A stretch of DNA of 64,000 nt from Flavobacterium degerlachei (GTDB lineage Bacteria > Bacteroidota > Bacteroidia > Flavobacteriales > Flavobacteriaceae). The stretch is taken from assembly GCF_900106645.1 (NCBI RefSeq), contig NZ_FNMV01000002.1, positions 124,001-188,000 on the forward strand, written 5' to 3'. Below the pieces are notes generated by a model. It did not search any database. It was given only the letters and a program-made list of their open reading frames with translations, and was not told where the DNA came from. A program made the translations under genes and the position numbers. Of the stretch, positions 27,988 to 36,385 are shown piece after piece; position 1 is the stretch's first letter; each line of letters opens with the position of its first letter.

Positions 27988-29037
27988 ATGACAGATATTG
28001 CCAATCGTTATAAGAACAATCCCATTTTATCACCTAAAGATTTAAAAGCAAGTGATGGGAACATGATTATCGAATGTTTACTAAATCCTGGGGCATTTGA
28101 ATTCAATGGAAAAACAGGATTACTTGTACGAGTAGCCGAAAGAACAGTCCAGAAAGAAGGTCTTTTATCTGTTCCAATATATAATAATGTCGGAAAAATT
28201 GAAATTTTAGATTTTAAGCTTGATGATCCAAAATTAAATGCTTCAGACTCTAGAGTAATCCAGTACGATGGGGTTGACTACCTCACAACCATATCTCATT
28301 TACGATTGGTTTGGAGTGAAAATGGAGTGGATTTCAAGGAAGATCCTGCCTATCCGTCTCTTTTTGGAGAAGGAGAATACGAATCCTATGGTATCGAAGA
28401 CTGCCGTGTATCTAAAATTGGAGACACCTATCACCTTACTTACACTATGGTTTCTTCAAACGGTGTTGGTGTTGGTCTTAGAACTACAACCGACTGGAAA
28501 ACATTTGAGAAAAAAGGGATGATTTTTAGTCCACACAATAAAGATTGTGCCATTTTTGAAGAAAAATTCAACGACAAATTCTATGCTTTGCATCGTCCAA
28601 GCAGCCCTGAACTAGGTGGTAATTATATTTGGTTAGCAGAATCTCCTGATGGTGTACATTGGGGAAACCATAAATGTATTGCTAAAACTCGCGAAGGAAA
28701 ATTTGACAGCAAACGATTAGGAGCTGGCGCAGCACCAATAAAAACGGAGAAAGGCTGGTTAGAAATATATCATGGCGCTACAAAAGAAAACAGGTATTGT
28801 TTAGGGGCTATTTTACTAGATCTTAAAGATCCTTCTATCGTTTTGGCCCGTTCAGAAGAACCAATTATGGTGCCTACCGAAACCTATGAAAGAACAGGTT
28901 TTTTTGGTGAAGTAATATTTACCAATGGGCATATCGTTGATGGAGATGAAATACATATGTATTATGGCGCGGCGGATGAATTTGTAGGCTTAGCCACATT
29001 CTCCATTGCAGAAATCTTAAAAACACTAAACGTATAA
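27988..29037 (+). CDS. Glycoside hydrolase family 130 enzyme (beta-mannoside phosphorylase or mannosidase)
   Basis: A 349-residue five-bladed-propeller enzyme. The N-terminal NNPILSPKDL and the active-site GIEDCRVS (E137, D138, R140) identify GH130, whose catalytic aspartate lies in this ED segment; the cysteine stands where most members have proline. Known GH130 members phosphorolyse beta-1,4-mannosyl-glucose, mannosyl-GlcNAc or beta-1,2-mannobiose, or hydrolyse beta-1,2-mannosides. There is no signal peptide, so it is cytoplasmic and must receive imported disaccharide, matching the MFS carrier whose ATG overlaps its stop (TAATG at 29035-29039). Which of the GH130 activities applies is undecided. 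Confidence 0.85.
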   Translation: MTDIANRYKNNPILSPKDLKASDGNMIIECLLNPGAFEFNGKTGLLVRVAERTVQKEGLLSVPIYNNVGKIEILDFKLDDPKLNASDSRVIQYDGVDYLTTISHLRLVWSENGVDFKEDPAYPSLFGEGEYESYGIEDCRVSKIGDTYHLTYTMVSSNGVGVGLRTTTDWKTFEKKGMIFSPHNKDCAIFEEKFNDKFYALHRPSSPELGGNYIWLAESPDGVHWGNHKCIAKTREGKFDSKRLGAGAAPIKTEKGWLEIYHGATKENRYCLGAILLDLKDPSIVLARSEEPIMVPTETYERTGFFGEVIFTNGHIVDGDEIHMYYGAADEFVGLATFSIAEILKTLNV

Positions 29038-30281
29038 TGGAAAAATTAGCAAGAATAGGACTCAAGGATTTTTCCAGGAGCACAAAGATTTTAATCCTAA
29101 CCAATTTAATTTACGCGTTCGTTTTACCCGTAATCGACATTTTTGTAGCTTCGTACATCATGCGAAACTCTAATGATCCATCTAAGGTAATGATGTATCA
29201 ATTAGCTATTTACACCGGTATCCCAATTACCTTTTTTATAAATGGTTTTTTACTGAATACCGTTAATATCAAAAAATTATTCTCCCTCGGAATGCTACTC
29301 AGTGGGGTCTCTATGGTATATATGATGTCTTTAGACGAAATCAGTTATACTGGATTAATTTCAGCTGGATTGATAATGGGAATGTCTTTTGGTTTGTATT
29401 GGGCTAATAGAGATTATCTCGTATTGGCTACGACAACGGATAAAACACGGAATTTCTACTACGGTCTGGATACCTTTTTCTATACTTTAACCGCCGTTAT
29501 TGTACCTATAATTATTGGATGGTATCTAATGAATGGTAGTGATTCAACTACAAATGAAAGTGTAAATTCAGGATATAGAATCGTTACCGGAGTGGTATTT
29601 ATATTCACCATTTTTGCTTCCATTGTATTTCATTTTGGTGATTATGAAAAACCAAGGAATGAAAAATTCCTGTATTTTAAGTTTCATAAACTTTGGACAA
29701 AAATGCTTCAAATGGCTGTTTTAAAAGGCCTAGCGCAAGGATTTATTGTAACAGCTCCAGCCATGCTTATGATGAAGTTTTTTGCTTCTGAAGGTGCATT
29801 GGGAACAGCACAATCAGTAGGAGCAATAATAGCTGCGGTGATTATGTTGATTCTGGGAAAACTATCGTCACCTAAACATCGATTGGTGATTTTTAGTATC
29901 GGGCTTATCTTTTTCTTTTTGGCCTCCTTTTTCAATACTTTGATGTTTAATTCAACTGGAGTAATTATCTTTATATTCCTATTGTTAATAGCAAGACCCA
30001 TTCTTGACATTGCGTATTTTCCAATTCAATTGAAAGTCATTGATATTTTGTCTGTAATCGAAAACAGAAATGAATTTTCATATATCTTAAATCACGAATT
30101 CGGATTATATGTAGGACGTCTATTAGGCGCAGGTACTTTCTTAGGTATTGCTTATTTCGGAAATGCAGATGATGCCTTGAGATACGCCTTATTAATCATA
30201 GCCGTAATCCAATTACTCTCAATCCTAATTGCCAAACAACTTTTGGATCAACAATCTAAACTAGAAAATAAAGATGCGTAA
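29037..30281 (+). CDS. MFS transporter, probable sugar importer of the PUL
   Basis: A 414-residue polytopic membrane protein with about 12 helices and the MFS pattern: a helix 4-5 region GLYWANRDYLVLA and a long loop between the two halves (about residues 200-215). Its start codon overlaps the GH130 stop and its last 8 bases overlap the next gene, so the three are translationally coupled. Placed between a cytoplasmic GH130 and exported enzymes, it most likely carries the product disaccharide across the inner membrane. The sequence alone does not name the sugar. Confidence 0.85.
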   Translation: MEKLARIGLKDFSRSTKILILTNLIYAFVLPVIDIFVASYIMRNSNDPSKVMMYQLAIYTGIPITFFINGFLLNTVNIKKLFSLGMLLSGVSMVYMMSLDEISYTGLISAGLIMGMSFGLYWANRDYLVLATTTDKTRNFYYGLDTFFYTLTAVIVPIIIGWYLMNGSDSTTNESVNSGYRIVTGVVFIFTIFASIVFHFGDYEKPRNEKFLYFKFHKLWTKMLQMAVLKGLAQGFIVTAPAMLMMKFFASEGALGTAQSVGAIIAAVIMLILGKLSSPKHRLVIFSIGLIFFFLASFFNTLMFNSTGVIIFIFLLLIARPILDIAYFPIQLKVIDILSVIENRNEFSYILNHEFGLYVGRLLGAGTFLGIAYFGNADDALRYALLIIAVIQLLSILIAKQLLDQQSKLENKDA

Positions 30282-32004
30282 AACAATTCATTTAATAGTT
30301 CTCTTTCTCTGTATTAGCTTAAGTTCTTGTAATACAACTCAATCTACGGTTGCTACTATTCCTGCAGTAAAACAGGAATCAATACAACGTATTACAGATA
30401 TGCCCAACTTTCCCAAACCGTTTAAAATCCTTGATTTTAACCAATTGGCAAAAGACTACGATGCGAAAGTGTATGATGTCAGCCAAACAGGTAAATATTG
30501 GCCGTTAATATGGAAAGATGACTCCCGCAAGAACTTTGATCAGGAAACCTTTGGAATTTACACTGCTATGGGAGATGTAAGACAAGGTGTTACGCATCAC
30601 AAAGGGATTTTCCATGAATCATTAGCCAGTATTGGGTCTGTAATGGGCGCCAGTTTAGTGGGAATCGACAAGTCTAACCAAGAAGGAAAGGACTATGTTG
30701 GGATGCTGAAAAATTATTACAACAGCGACACCAAATGGAATATTATCATGAACAACACTTCTCCTGAAGTTGCGCTTCTTGGAGGCGGTTACGCAAGAGA
30801 CTGGTGGTATGATGTATATCCTAACTTGATGTTCTATGCTGTTGCCGATTTTTATCCGAATGAAAAAGACTATTCAGATATTCAACGTTCTGTTGCAGAT
30901 AAGTTCTATAAAGCTGATTCAACAATGGCTGGGAACTACAAACATTCATTTTTTGATTACTCAACATTAGAACCAAAAGACAATTGGATTTGCAAACAAG
31001 AAGATGTTGCTGCGGGTCATGCTTATGTTCTGTATTCAGCTTACCAAAAGTTCAACGACCCTAAATATTTAAAAGGCGCTGAATCTTCTTTGGAAGCATT
31101 ATTAAACCAAAAAGACAATCGCTATTATGAAATATTGATGCCTTTTGGAGCCTATGTAGCCGCACGTTTAAACGCAGAAGAAGGAAGAAACTACGACTAC
31201 TCAAAAATTCTGGATTGGACATTCAATGGCACGCCAGAATGTAGAGAAGGATGGGGAATGTTACTAGATAACTGGAACGGATACGATGTTTCAGGATTGA
31301 TGGGAAGTACAGTAGATCACGGAGGTTTTGCCTTTTTGATGAATACTTATGACTCTATGTGGCCATTAGTACCTATGGTTCGTTACGATCCAAGGTATGC
31401 TAATGTTGTTGGGAAATGGATGCTGAATGCCAGTAATGCCATCAAATTCTTTTATCCGTATGAAATAGCTGATGAACATCAGACGATACCTGAACAAAAA
31501 CAACATACCAAAGGAGTGATTGCTTATGAAGGCTTAATCAAAAAATCACACCTTAAAAAATATGAAAACCTAAAAGCTCCTGTTGCCATTGGTGACGGTC
31601 CAAACTGGATTGAAGGAAACCCTGATGTTTCACAATTTAGTGTATACGGAAGTGGGCATGTAGGAATAGCAGGTGCCATCATTGAAAAAACAGATGTTCC
31701 TGAAATTTTAAAACTGAATTGTCTGGCTACTGATTTTTACCGTGGGGAAGCCTATCCTACCTTTTTAATGTACAATCCTTTTGACGGAGAAAAAACGGTG
31801 ACTTATAACACTCAAACTACCACAAACGTAGATTTATATGATGCCATATCGCACCAAGTGCTATTGAAAAACGTTTCTAAAATGGGAAAAGTTACGATTC
31901 CGGGGCTTTCTTCAAGGTTAATTATTGAAATTCCTTCTCATTCCAAAATTGTATTAAAGGATGGGAAATATTATGCTAATAACATTGTAGTTTCCTATTT
32001 GTAA
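30274..32004 (+). CDS. PUL lipoprotein of unrecognised family, possible (alpha/alpha) toroid enzyme
   Basis: A 576-residue lipoprotein (lipobox LSSC, C19). I do not recognise the family. The middle (about 60-400) is helical with conserved-looking aromatic and acidic clusters: GIYTAMGDVRQGVTHHKG, LLGGGYARDWWYDVYPNL, QEDVAAGHAYVLYSAYQKF, GTPECREGWGMLLDNW. These read like an (alpha/alpha) toroid glycoside hydrolase or lyase, with acids near substrate-binding tryptophans. A C-terminal region of about 100 residues looks like a beta-sandwich (TFLMYNPFDGEKTVTYN, then DLYDAISHQVLLKN). It starts inside the MFS gene (8-base overlap) and is ended by a strong terminator, so it belongs to the same operon. 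A glycan-active enzyme is inferred from context. Confidence 0.6.
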   Translation: MRKTIHLIVLFLCISLSSCNTTQSTVATIPAVKQESIQRITDMPNFPKPFKILDFNQLAKDYDAKVYDVSQTGKYWPLIWKDDSRKNFDQETFGIYTAMGDVRQGVTHHKGIFHESLASIGSVMGASLVGIDKSNQEGKDYVGMLKNYYNSDTKWNIIMNNTSPEVALLGGGYARDWWYDVYPNLMFYAVADFYPNEKDYSDIQRSVADKFYKADSTMAGNYKHSFFDYSTLEPKDNWICKQEDVAAGHAYVLYSAYQKFNDPKYLKGAESSLEALLNQKDNRYYEILMPFGAYVAARLNAEEGRNYDYSKILDWTFNGTPECREGWGMLLDNWNGYDVSGLMGSTVDHGGFAFLMNTYDSMWPLVPMVRYDPRYANVVGKWMLNASNAIKFFYPYEIADEHQTIPEQKQHTKGVIAYEGLIKKSHLKKYENLKAPVAIGDGPNWIEGNPDVSQFSVYGSGHVGIAGAIIEKTDVPEILKLNCLATDFYRGEAYPTFLMYNPFDGEKTVTYNTQTTTNVDLYDAISHQVLLKNVSKMGKVTIPGLSSRLIIEIPSHSKIVLKDGKYYANNIVVSYL

Positions 32005-32073
32005 AGTATTCTTTCAATAGAAAGTAAAAATAAAATTACTGAAAGCGATAATCCGTTTCTTTAATTATCAGCA

Positions 32074-32114
32074 AAAATGGACGATAACTACAACAAGTTA
32101 CTCGTCCATTTTTT
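32074..32114 (+). terminator. Rho-independent terminator inside the PUL
   Basis: AAAATGGACGA (32074-32084) pairs with TCGTCCATTTT (32102-32112), continued by TAACT/AGTTA with one bulged base, then a T run to 32114. It separates the susC-to-lipoprotein unit from the two genes downstream. Confidence 0.85.
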
Positions 32115-32158
32115 ATTAAAGCCTCTAGAATATCCAAAATTAAAACTAACCAAATACT

Positions 32159-34630
32159 ATGACTGACTTAAATAATAAATATACATTCCTGTTTCTGACA
32201 CTACTATTTTGCATCATTGGAACAATGGGTTGGAGTCAGAATCTACAGCTAAAAGTTGTTGGTGATGCCGAGAAAGGATACAATGTGAACGTTTATAATG
32301 GCAAGCAAATTCTCCTTCAAAACACAGAGGAATTTTCACTCCACATGGCTAATCTAGACCTAAGTGAAAATATTTCAATACCAGCCTGGAAAGGAGCAAA
32401 ATGGACTGGAGATACTAATAAGCTTACTATGTCCAGAGATACTTATGTATCTGAATTGGATTTAAATTTGACGATTCATGTTACTTATGAAATAGTAAAT
32501 AAAAATATCATTAAAAAGAGCATTGATTTATTTCAATCCGGAATGCCGTCTTTATATTATTCAATTGAAGAAACGGCTAAACCAGCCGTGACTCCTTTAA
32601 AATACCTGACTTTCGAACACGATAATTTTCCTGGTGGCTTTGTACATGAGATGTTCCCTTCGGCTGGATTTGTAACCCCAGACAATCTTGTTGTAGGCTT
32701 TCTGATGGATGCCGGTTATAAAAACCAATATACGAGAACCACACGTCGCCGTTTCAACGGACATGGAGGTGGTTTTGTAGGAATGAGACGGTTACCTGAT
32801 CCTGCTTTGGTTTCAGTCGCAACTGTTGCTGAAAGAGAAAACGGCCAAAATTACATTAAGCAAACCTTTGGTGAAATGTACAATTTGGACGCAGGAAAAG
32901 AAGTCAGCTTAAAAATCAACCCTGATTTTAAAAAAGTGGGGACTGTGGATATTGAACATAAAGAAGCTAATTATGCCATCAATTATAAGTCAAATGAACA
33001 ATCTGGAATTGAATTTATAACAGCTATGAAAGATCAAAAAGTCTATTCTCTTTCTTTTCTTTCTAAAGGAACTGCTCCTATAGCGGTGAAATTATTCAGA
33101 ATTAAAAATGGAAAAAAGACGGTTGAATTAGAGCACGGCGTCAAATACATTGATCGTTTTCCGATCAAAGAAAATGAATGGACGCTTTTTAAAGGCAGTG
33201 TTTTAGTTCCCTACATAGAAAATGATAGTGTATCCCTATTTATTGGTGCACAATCTTCTGACCATTGTAACCTTCAAATAAAAGAATTGCAAATTGTAGA
33301 ACACTACCCTCAAAAGCAACCCTACAACAAGCTCAATATGGGCGAAAAGGCCACAAAAACTACCTATATATTTGTAGAACCATGGAAAAACCATCATGAT
33401 TTTGTGATTTCATCACAATCCCGACTTGCTGAAGGAAAAGGCTTTAAAGGATCGCAGATTGAGAAAATGTTATATGCTAACTTCAATATGTTGACATGGA
33501 TTACATCTGTAAATGATTTTTCTCCTTTTAATGTTCCCAATATGAACTACGCTCCAGATATGTATAATAGAGATTCTTTCTTCTCCATAGTTTCCAGTTA
33601 TAACAAAGAGCTAAATTTGAGTATTTGGGAGAAATGGGCAAATACGCAAACTCCCGAAGGTGGAATTGCTACGATCATTACACCATACATGGGGTCTATA
33701 GAAGTAAAAGACAATGAGGCAACGATCCAATGGCTAATTTGGGCGATGATGAACAAAAGACGTTTTGGCGTTACACTTCCCAAAGAAAAAATTGACAAAG
33801 CTGTTGACTATGTTTTGAAACAATTTGATGAAGATGGAGATGGAATTTGCGAATCACGCTTTACTTTAAGCCAGATAGACATTATTGACTACCAACCCAA
33901 AACAAATCGCCTTGCAGTGAACCAAGGAATGCTTGCGATTGCCCTGAGAACGATTAAAGAATTGGGCTATGACATCTCTGATGCTTATGTTGAGAAAGCC
34001 GAACAAGAATACCGTAATTTCTATGACGTAGAAAGAAAACATATTTTATTCGACAGAAACTATCCAGAGATCATGTCATTAACTGATTTAGAGCCAGAGT
34101 TTTTCTCTTTATGGTTATTCGACAGACCAATATTAACGGACGAAATGGTAAGCAATCAATTGGACAGAGTGCCAATGCTGAATAAAGTTCCAAACTCTCC
34201 TCATCCAGAATTTGGAACCACTGCCCCTATCTGTTTCCGATTGACAAATGACGAAAAGGGATATTCCTATTTATCATCAGATTATCAGCCTTTTGGGGAA
34301 TTTGGAGAATCTAACTATGCTGATGGTTCTCGTGATGGAATGTACTATAATGGCGGAAGCTGGATGCGTGCTGAATATTGTGCTTATGCCGTTGGCCAAA
34401 GACATGGCTGGAAAAAAGCAAAAGCTTACATGGAAAATAGAGCTTGGGCAGAAATAAATCTAAATCCAAACTGGCCTTACAGCAAGGAATTTATTCCGAC
34501 AAAATGGACTACAACCGATTCCTGGTGGCCATCAACAAGAGGTTTATGTTGGAATGTTTTTATTCTTATGGCTGATGAAGTTGCTGGTTTAAGAACCCCA
34601 GATATGGATCCCGATTATGAAAAGCAGTAG
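32159..34630 (+). CDS. Large exported PUL protein of unrecognised family, possible glycosidase
   Basis: An 823-residue protein with a signal peptide (about 1-26, ending GWSQ) and no lipobox, so probably periplasmic. I do not recognise a named family. The N-terminal 250 residues look beta-rich with FPGGFVHEMFPSAGF and GHGGGFVGMRRLPDP. The next part (about 250-420) is a second beta region. The C-terminal 370 residues are helical and resemble an (alpha/alpha)6 barrel of the GH15/GH37/GH63/amylo-glucosidase kind: MLTWITSVNDFSPFN, NYAPDMYNRDSFFSI, NEATIQWLIWAMM, FDEDGDGICESRF, TTDSWWPSTRGLCWN. Acidic residues beside tryptophans fit an inverting glycosidase. It shares a likely transcript with the GH13 gene 35 bases downstream. 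The activity is inference. Confidence 0.6.
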   Translation: MTDLNNKYTFLFLTLLFCIIGTMGWSQNLQLKVVGDAEKGYNVNVYNGKQILLQNTEEFSLHMANLDLSENISIPAWKGAKWTGDTNKLTMSRDTYVSELDLNLTIHVTYEIVNKNIIKKSIDLFQSGMPSLYYSIEETAKPAVTPLKYLTFEHDNFPGGFVHEMFPSAGFVTPDNLVVGFLMDAGYKNQYTRTTRRRFNGHGGGFVGMRRLPDPALVSVATVAERENGQNYIKQTFGEMYNLDAGKEVSLKINPDFKKVGTVDIEHKEANYAINYKSNEQSGIEFITAMKDQKVYSLSFLSKGTAPIAVKLFRIKNGKKTVELEHGVKYIDRFPIKENEWTLFKGSVLVPYIENDSVSLFIGAQSSDHCNLQIKELQIVEHYPQKQPYNKLNMGEKATKTTYIFVEPWKNHHDFVISSQSRLAEGKGFKGSQIEKMLYANFNMLTWITSVNDFSPFNVPNMNYAPDMYNRDSFFSIVSSYNKELNLSIWEKWANTQTPEGGIATIITPYMGSIEVKDNEATIQWLIWAMMNKRRFGVTLPKEKIDKAVDYVLKQFDEDGDGICESRFTLSQIDIIDYQPKTNRLAVNQGMLAIALRTIKELGYDISDAYVEKAEQEYRNFYDVERKHILFDRNYPEIMSLTDLEPEFFSLWLFDRPILTDEMVSNQLDRVPMLNKVPNSPHPEFGTTAPICFRLTNDEKGYSYLSSDYQPFGEFGESNYADGSRDGMYYNGGSWMRAEYCAYAVGQRHGWKKAKAYMENRAWAEINLNPNWPYSKEFIPTKWTTTDSWWPSTRGLCWNVFILMADEVAGLRTPDMDPDYEKQ

Positions 34631-34665
34631 CGTATTTATTAATTCATCTTTCAAAAAATAAAACC

Positions 34666-36294
34666 ATGAAACTTATAAAGCCCATAGTACTACTACCAAT
34701 TATATTTCTACTATTTTCCTGCAATAAAGAGAAAAAAACTGCTTCGGATAAAGTGTGGTGGAAAGAAACGGTATTCTATGAAGTCTACATGCCCAGCTAT
34801 AAGGACTCTAATGGAGATGGTTTTAGCGATTTTAAAGGATTCACTTCCAAGTTAGATTACATTGAAAGTCTTGGTGTAAAAGGAATTTGGTTAACCCCAT
34901 TTCTGGAATCTCCAAAAGTGGATAATGGCTACGATGTTTCCAATTATTACAAGGTGGATCCCACTTACGGCTCGCTTAAAGACTTTAAACAATTCTTAGA
35001 GGAAGCACATAAAAAGGACATCAAAATAATCATGGATTTAGTGGTTAACCATACATCAACCGATTCTAAATGGTTTCAGGAGTCCAGAAAATCAAAAGAC
35101 AATCCGTATCGGGATTATTACATCTGGAAAGATAAACCAAACAATTGGGAATCGTTTTTTGGTGCTTCAGCTTGGGAATTGGATAAAACGACAAACCAAT
35201 ATTACTACCATCAATTTGACACTAGAATGGCCGATCTTAACTGGGGAAACCCAAAAGTGGTTGCAGAAATTCAGAACGTATTGCGATTCTGGCTGGATTT
35301 AGGTGTTGATGGTTTCCGCTTGGATGTGATTAATTTCTTGACCACAGATGGAATAACAAAAGACAACCCCACGAAAGATGGTGCGCAGGAACATCTGAAT
35401 GACATTAACCAAAAAGGGGTTAAAACCGCCATGAAATCAATTAAATCAGTTGTAAACGAGTATGACAATCGCTTTATCGTGGGAGAGATTGGAAGCGATA
35501 AAATTGAAGTTTTAAAACAATACCAATCTCCGGAACTACTGGATGTAGTGTTTAATTTCAACTTTGGAAGCATCAAAGAATTCTCGGCAAAAAAAATATA
35601 TGATGAGTTACAAAGCATGGAGAAAAACATGAAGAGCTACCCTACTCTATTTTTCGGAAGCCACGACATGCCACGCCTTATTGACCGTTTGGCAAAAGAC
35701 AGTCCCCAAAGGGCTGAAGCCTTGGCAGCACTAATGCTCACTGCAAAGGGAGTTCCATTTATATACTACGGTGAAGAAATTGGAATGGAAAACATTAAAG
35801 CTAATACCATAGCCGAAATGATGGACGTTCAAGGACGAATTAACTATAATTTAGCGATCAAAGCTGGCAAATCTGAGGCAGAAGCGCTTACAATTGGAAA
35901 CGAACATAATAGGGATAAATCCAGAAGTCCGATGCAATGGAATGCTGAGTATTTAGCAGGGTTTTCGGATAAGTCTTCATGGATAAAAGTGAATCCAAAC
36001 TACACAAAAATAAATGTAGCCTCTTTAGAAGCGCAAAATAATTCTTTGTTAAATAGGTATAAAAAGCTAATTACATTGCGCAATACAGAAGCTGTGTTAC
36101 AATATGGCAAGTATTCTCAATTATCCTTTTCGAATGATTGCATTTCATTTGTGAGAACGTACAACGGCGAAAACATTAAATGCTACTTTAATTTCAGTGC
36201 TAATCCTTTAGAAGTCATAGTAAAATCCAACCAAAAAATATTAGAAGGAAAAGCACAAATTCAAGCTAATGCGTATTTAATTATAAAAGGATAA
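34666..36294 (+). CDS. GH13 alpha-glucosidase/oligo-1,6-glucosidase-like lipoprotein
   Basis: A 542-residue lipoprotein (lipobox LFSC, C19) of the alpha-amylase family. The TIM-barrel motifs are in order: region I DLVVNHTS, region II GFRLDVINF (nucleophile D220), region III VGEIGSD (acid/base E274) and region IV GSHDMPR (D334). The later SPMQW motif is typical of oligo-1,6-glucosidases and related alpha-glucosidases. Region IV reads SHD where NHD is usual, and VNHTSTDS lacks the common long insertion, so specificity may be unusual. It is expected to remove alpha-glucosyl units at the cell surface or in the periplasm. It is the last gene of the PUL. Confidence 0.9.
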   Translation: MKLIKPIVLLPIIFLLFSCNKEKKTASDKVWWKETVFYEVYMPSYKDSNGDGFSDFKGFTSKLDYIESLGVKGIWLTPFLESPKVDNGYDVSNYYKVDPTYGSLKDFKQFLEEAHKKDIKIIMDLVVNHTSTDSKWFQESRKSKDNPYRDYYIWKDKPNNWESFFGASAWELDKTTNQYYYHQFDTRMADLNWGNPKVVAEIQNVLRFWLDLGVDGFRLDVINFLTTDGITKDNPTKDGAQEHLNDINQKGVKTAMKSIKSVVNEYDNRFIVGEIGSDKIEVLKQYQSPELLDVVFNFNFGSIKEFSAKKIYDELQSMEKNMKSYPTLFFGSHDMPRLIDRLAKDSPQRAEALAALMLTAKGVPFIYYGEEIGMENIKANTIAEMMDVQGRINYNLAIKAGKSEAEALTIGNEHNRDKSRSPMQWNAEYLAGFSDKSSWIKVNPNYTKINVASLEAQNNSLLNRYKKLITLRNTEAVLQYGKYSQLSFSNDCISFVRTYNGENIKCYFNFSANPLEVIVKSNQKILEGKAQIQANAYLIIKG

Positions 36295-36350
36295 ATTCAA
36301 TCTAAAATTTAAATAACGAATACATTTTCCCTAATTAATAAAGTGTAAAA

Positions 36351-36380
36351 AAAAGGCCCTGAAAAATTTCAGGGCCTTTT
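36351..36380. terminator. Bidirectional terminator between GH13 and SulP genes
   Basis: AAAAGGCCCTGAAA (36351-36364) and TTTCAGGGCCTTTT (36367-36380): a 14-bp perfect inverted repeat serving two convergent genes, with A and T runs on either side. Confidence 0.88.
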
Positions 36381-36385
36381 GTAAT

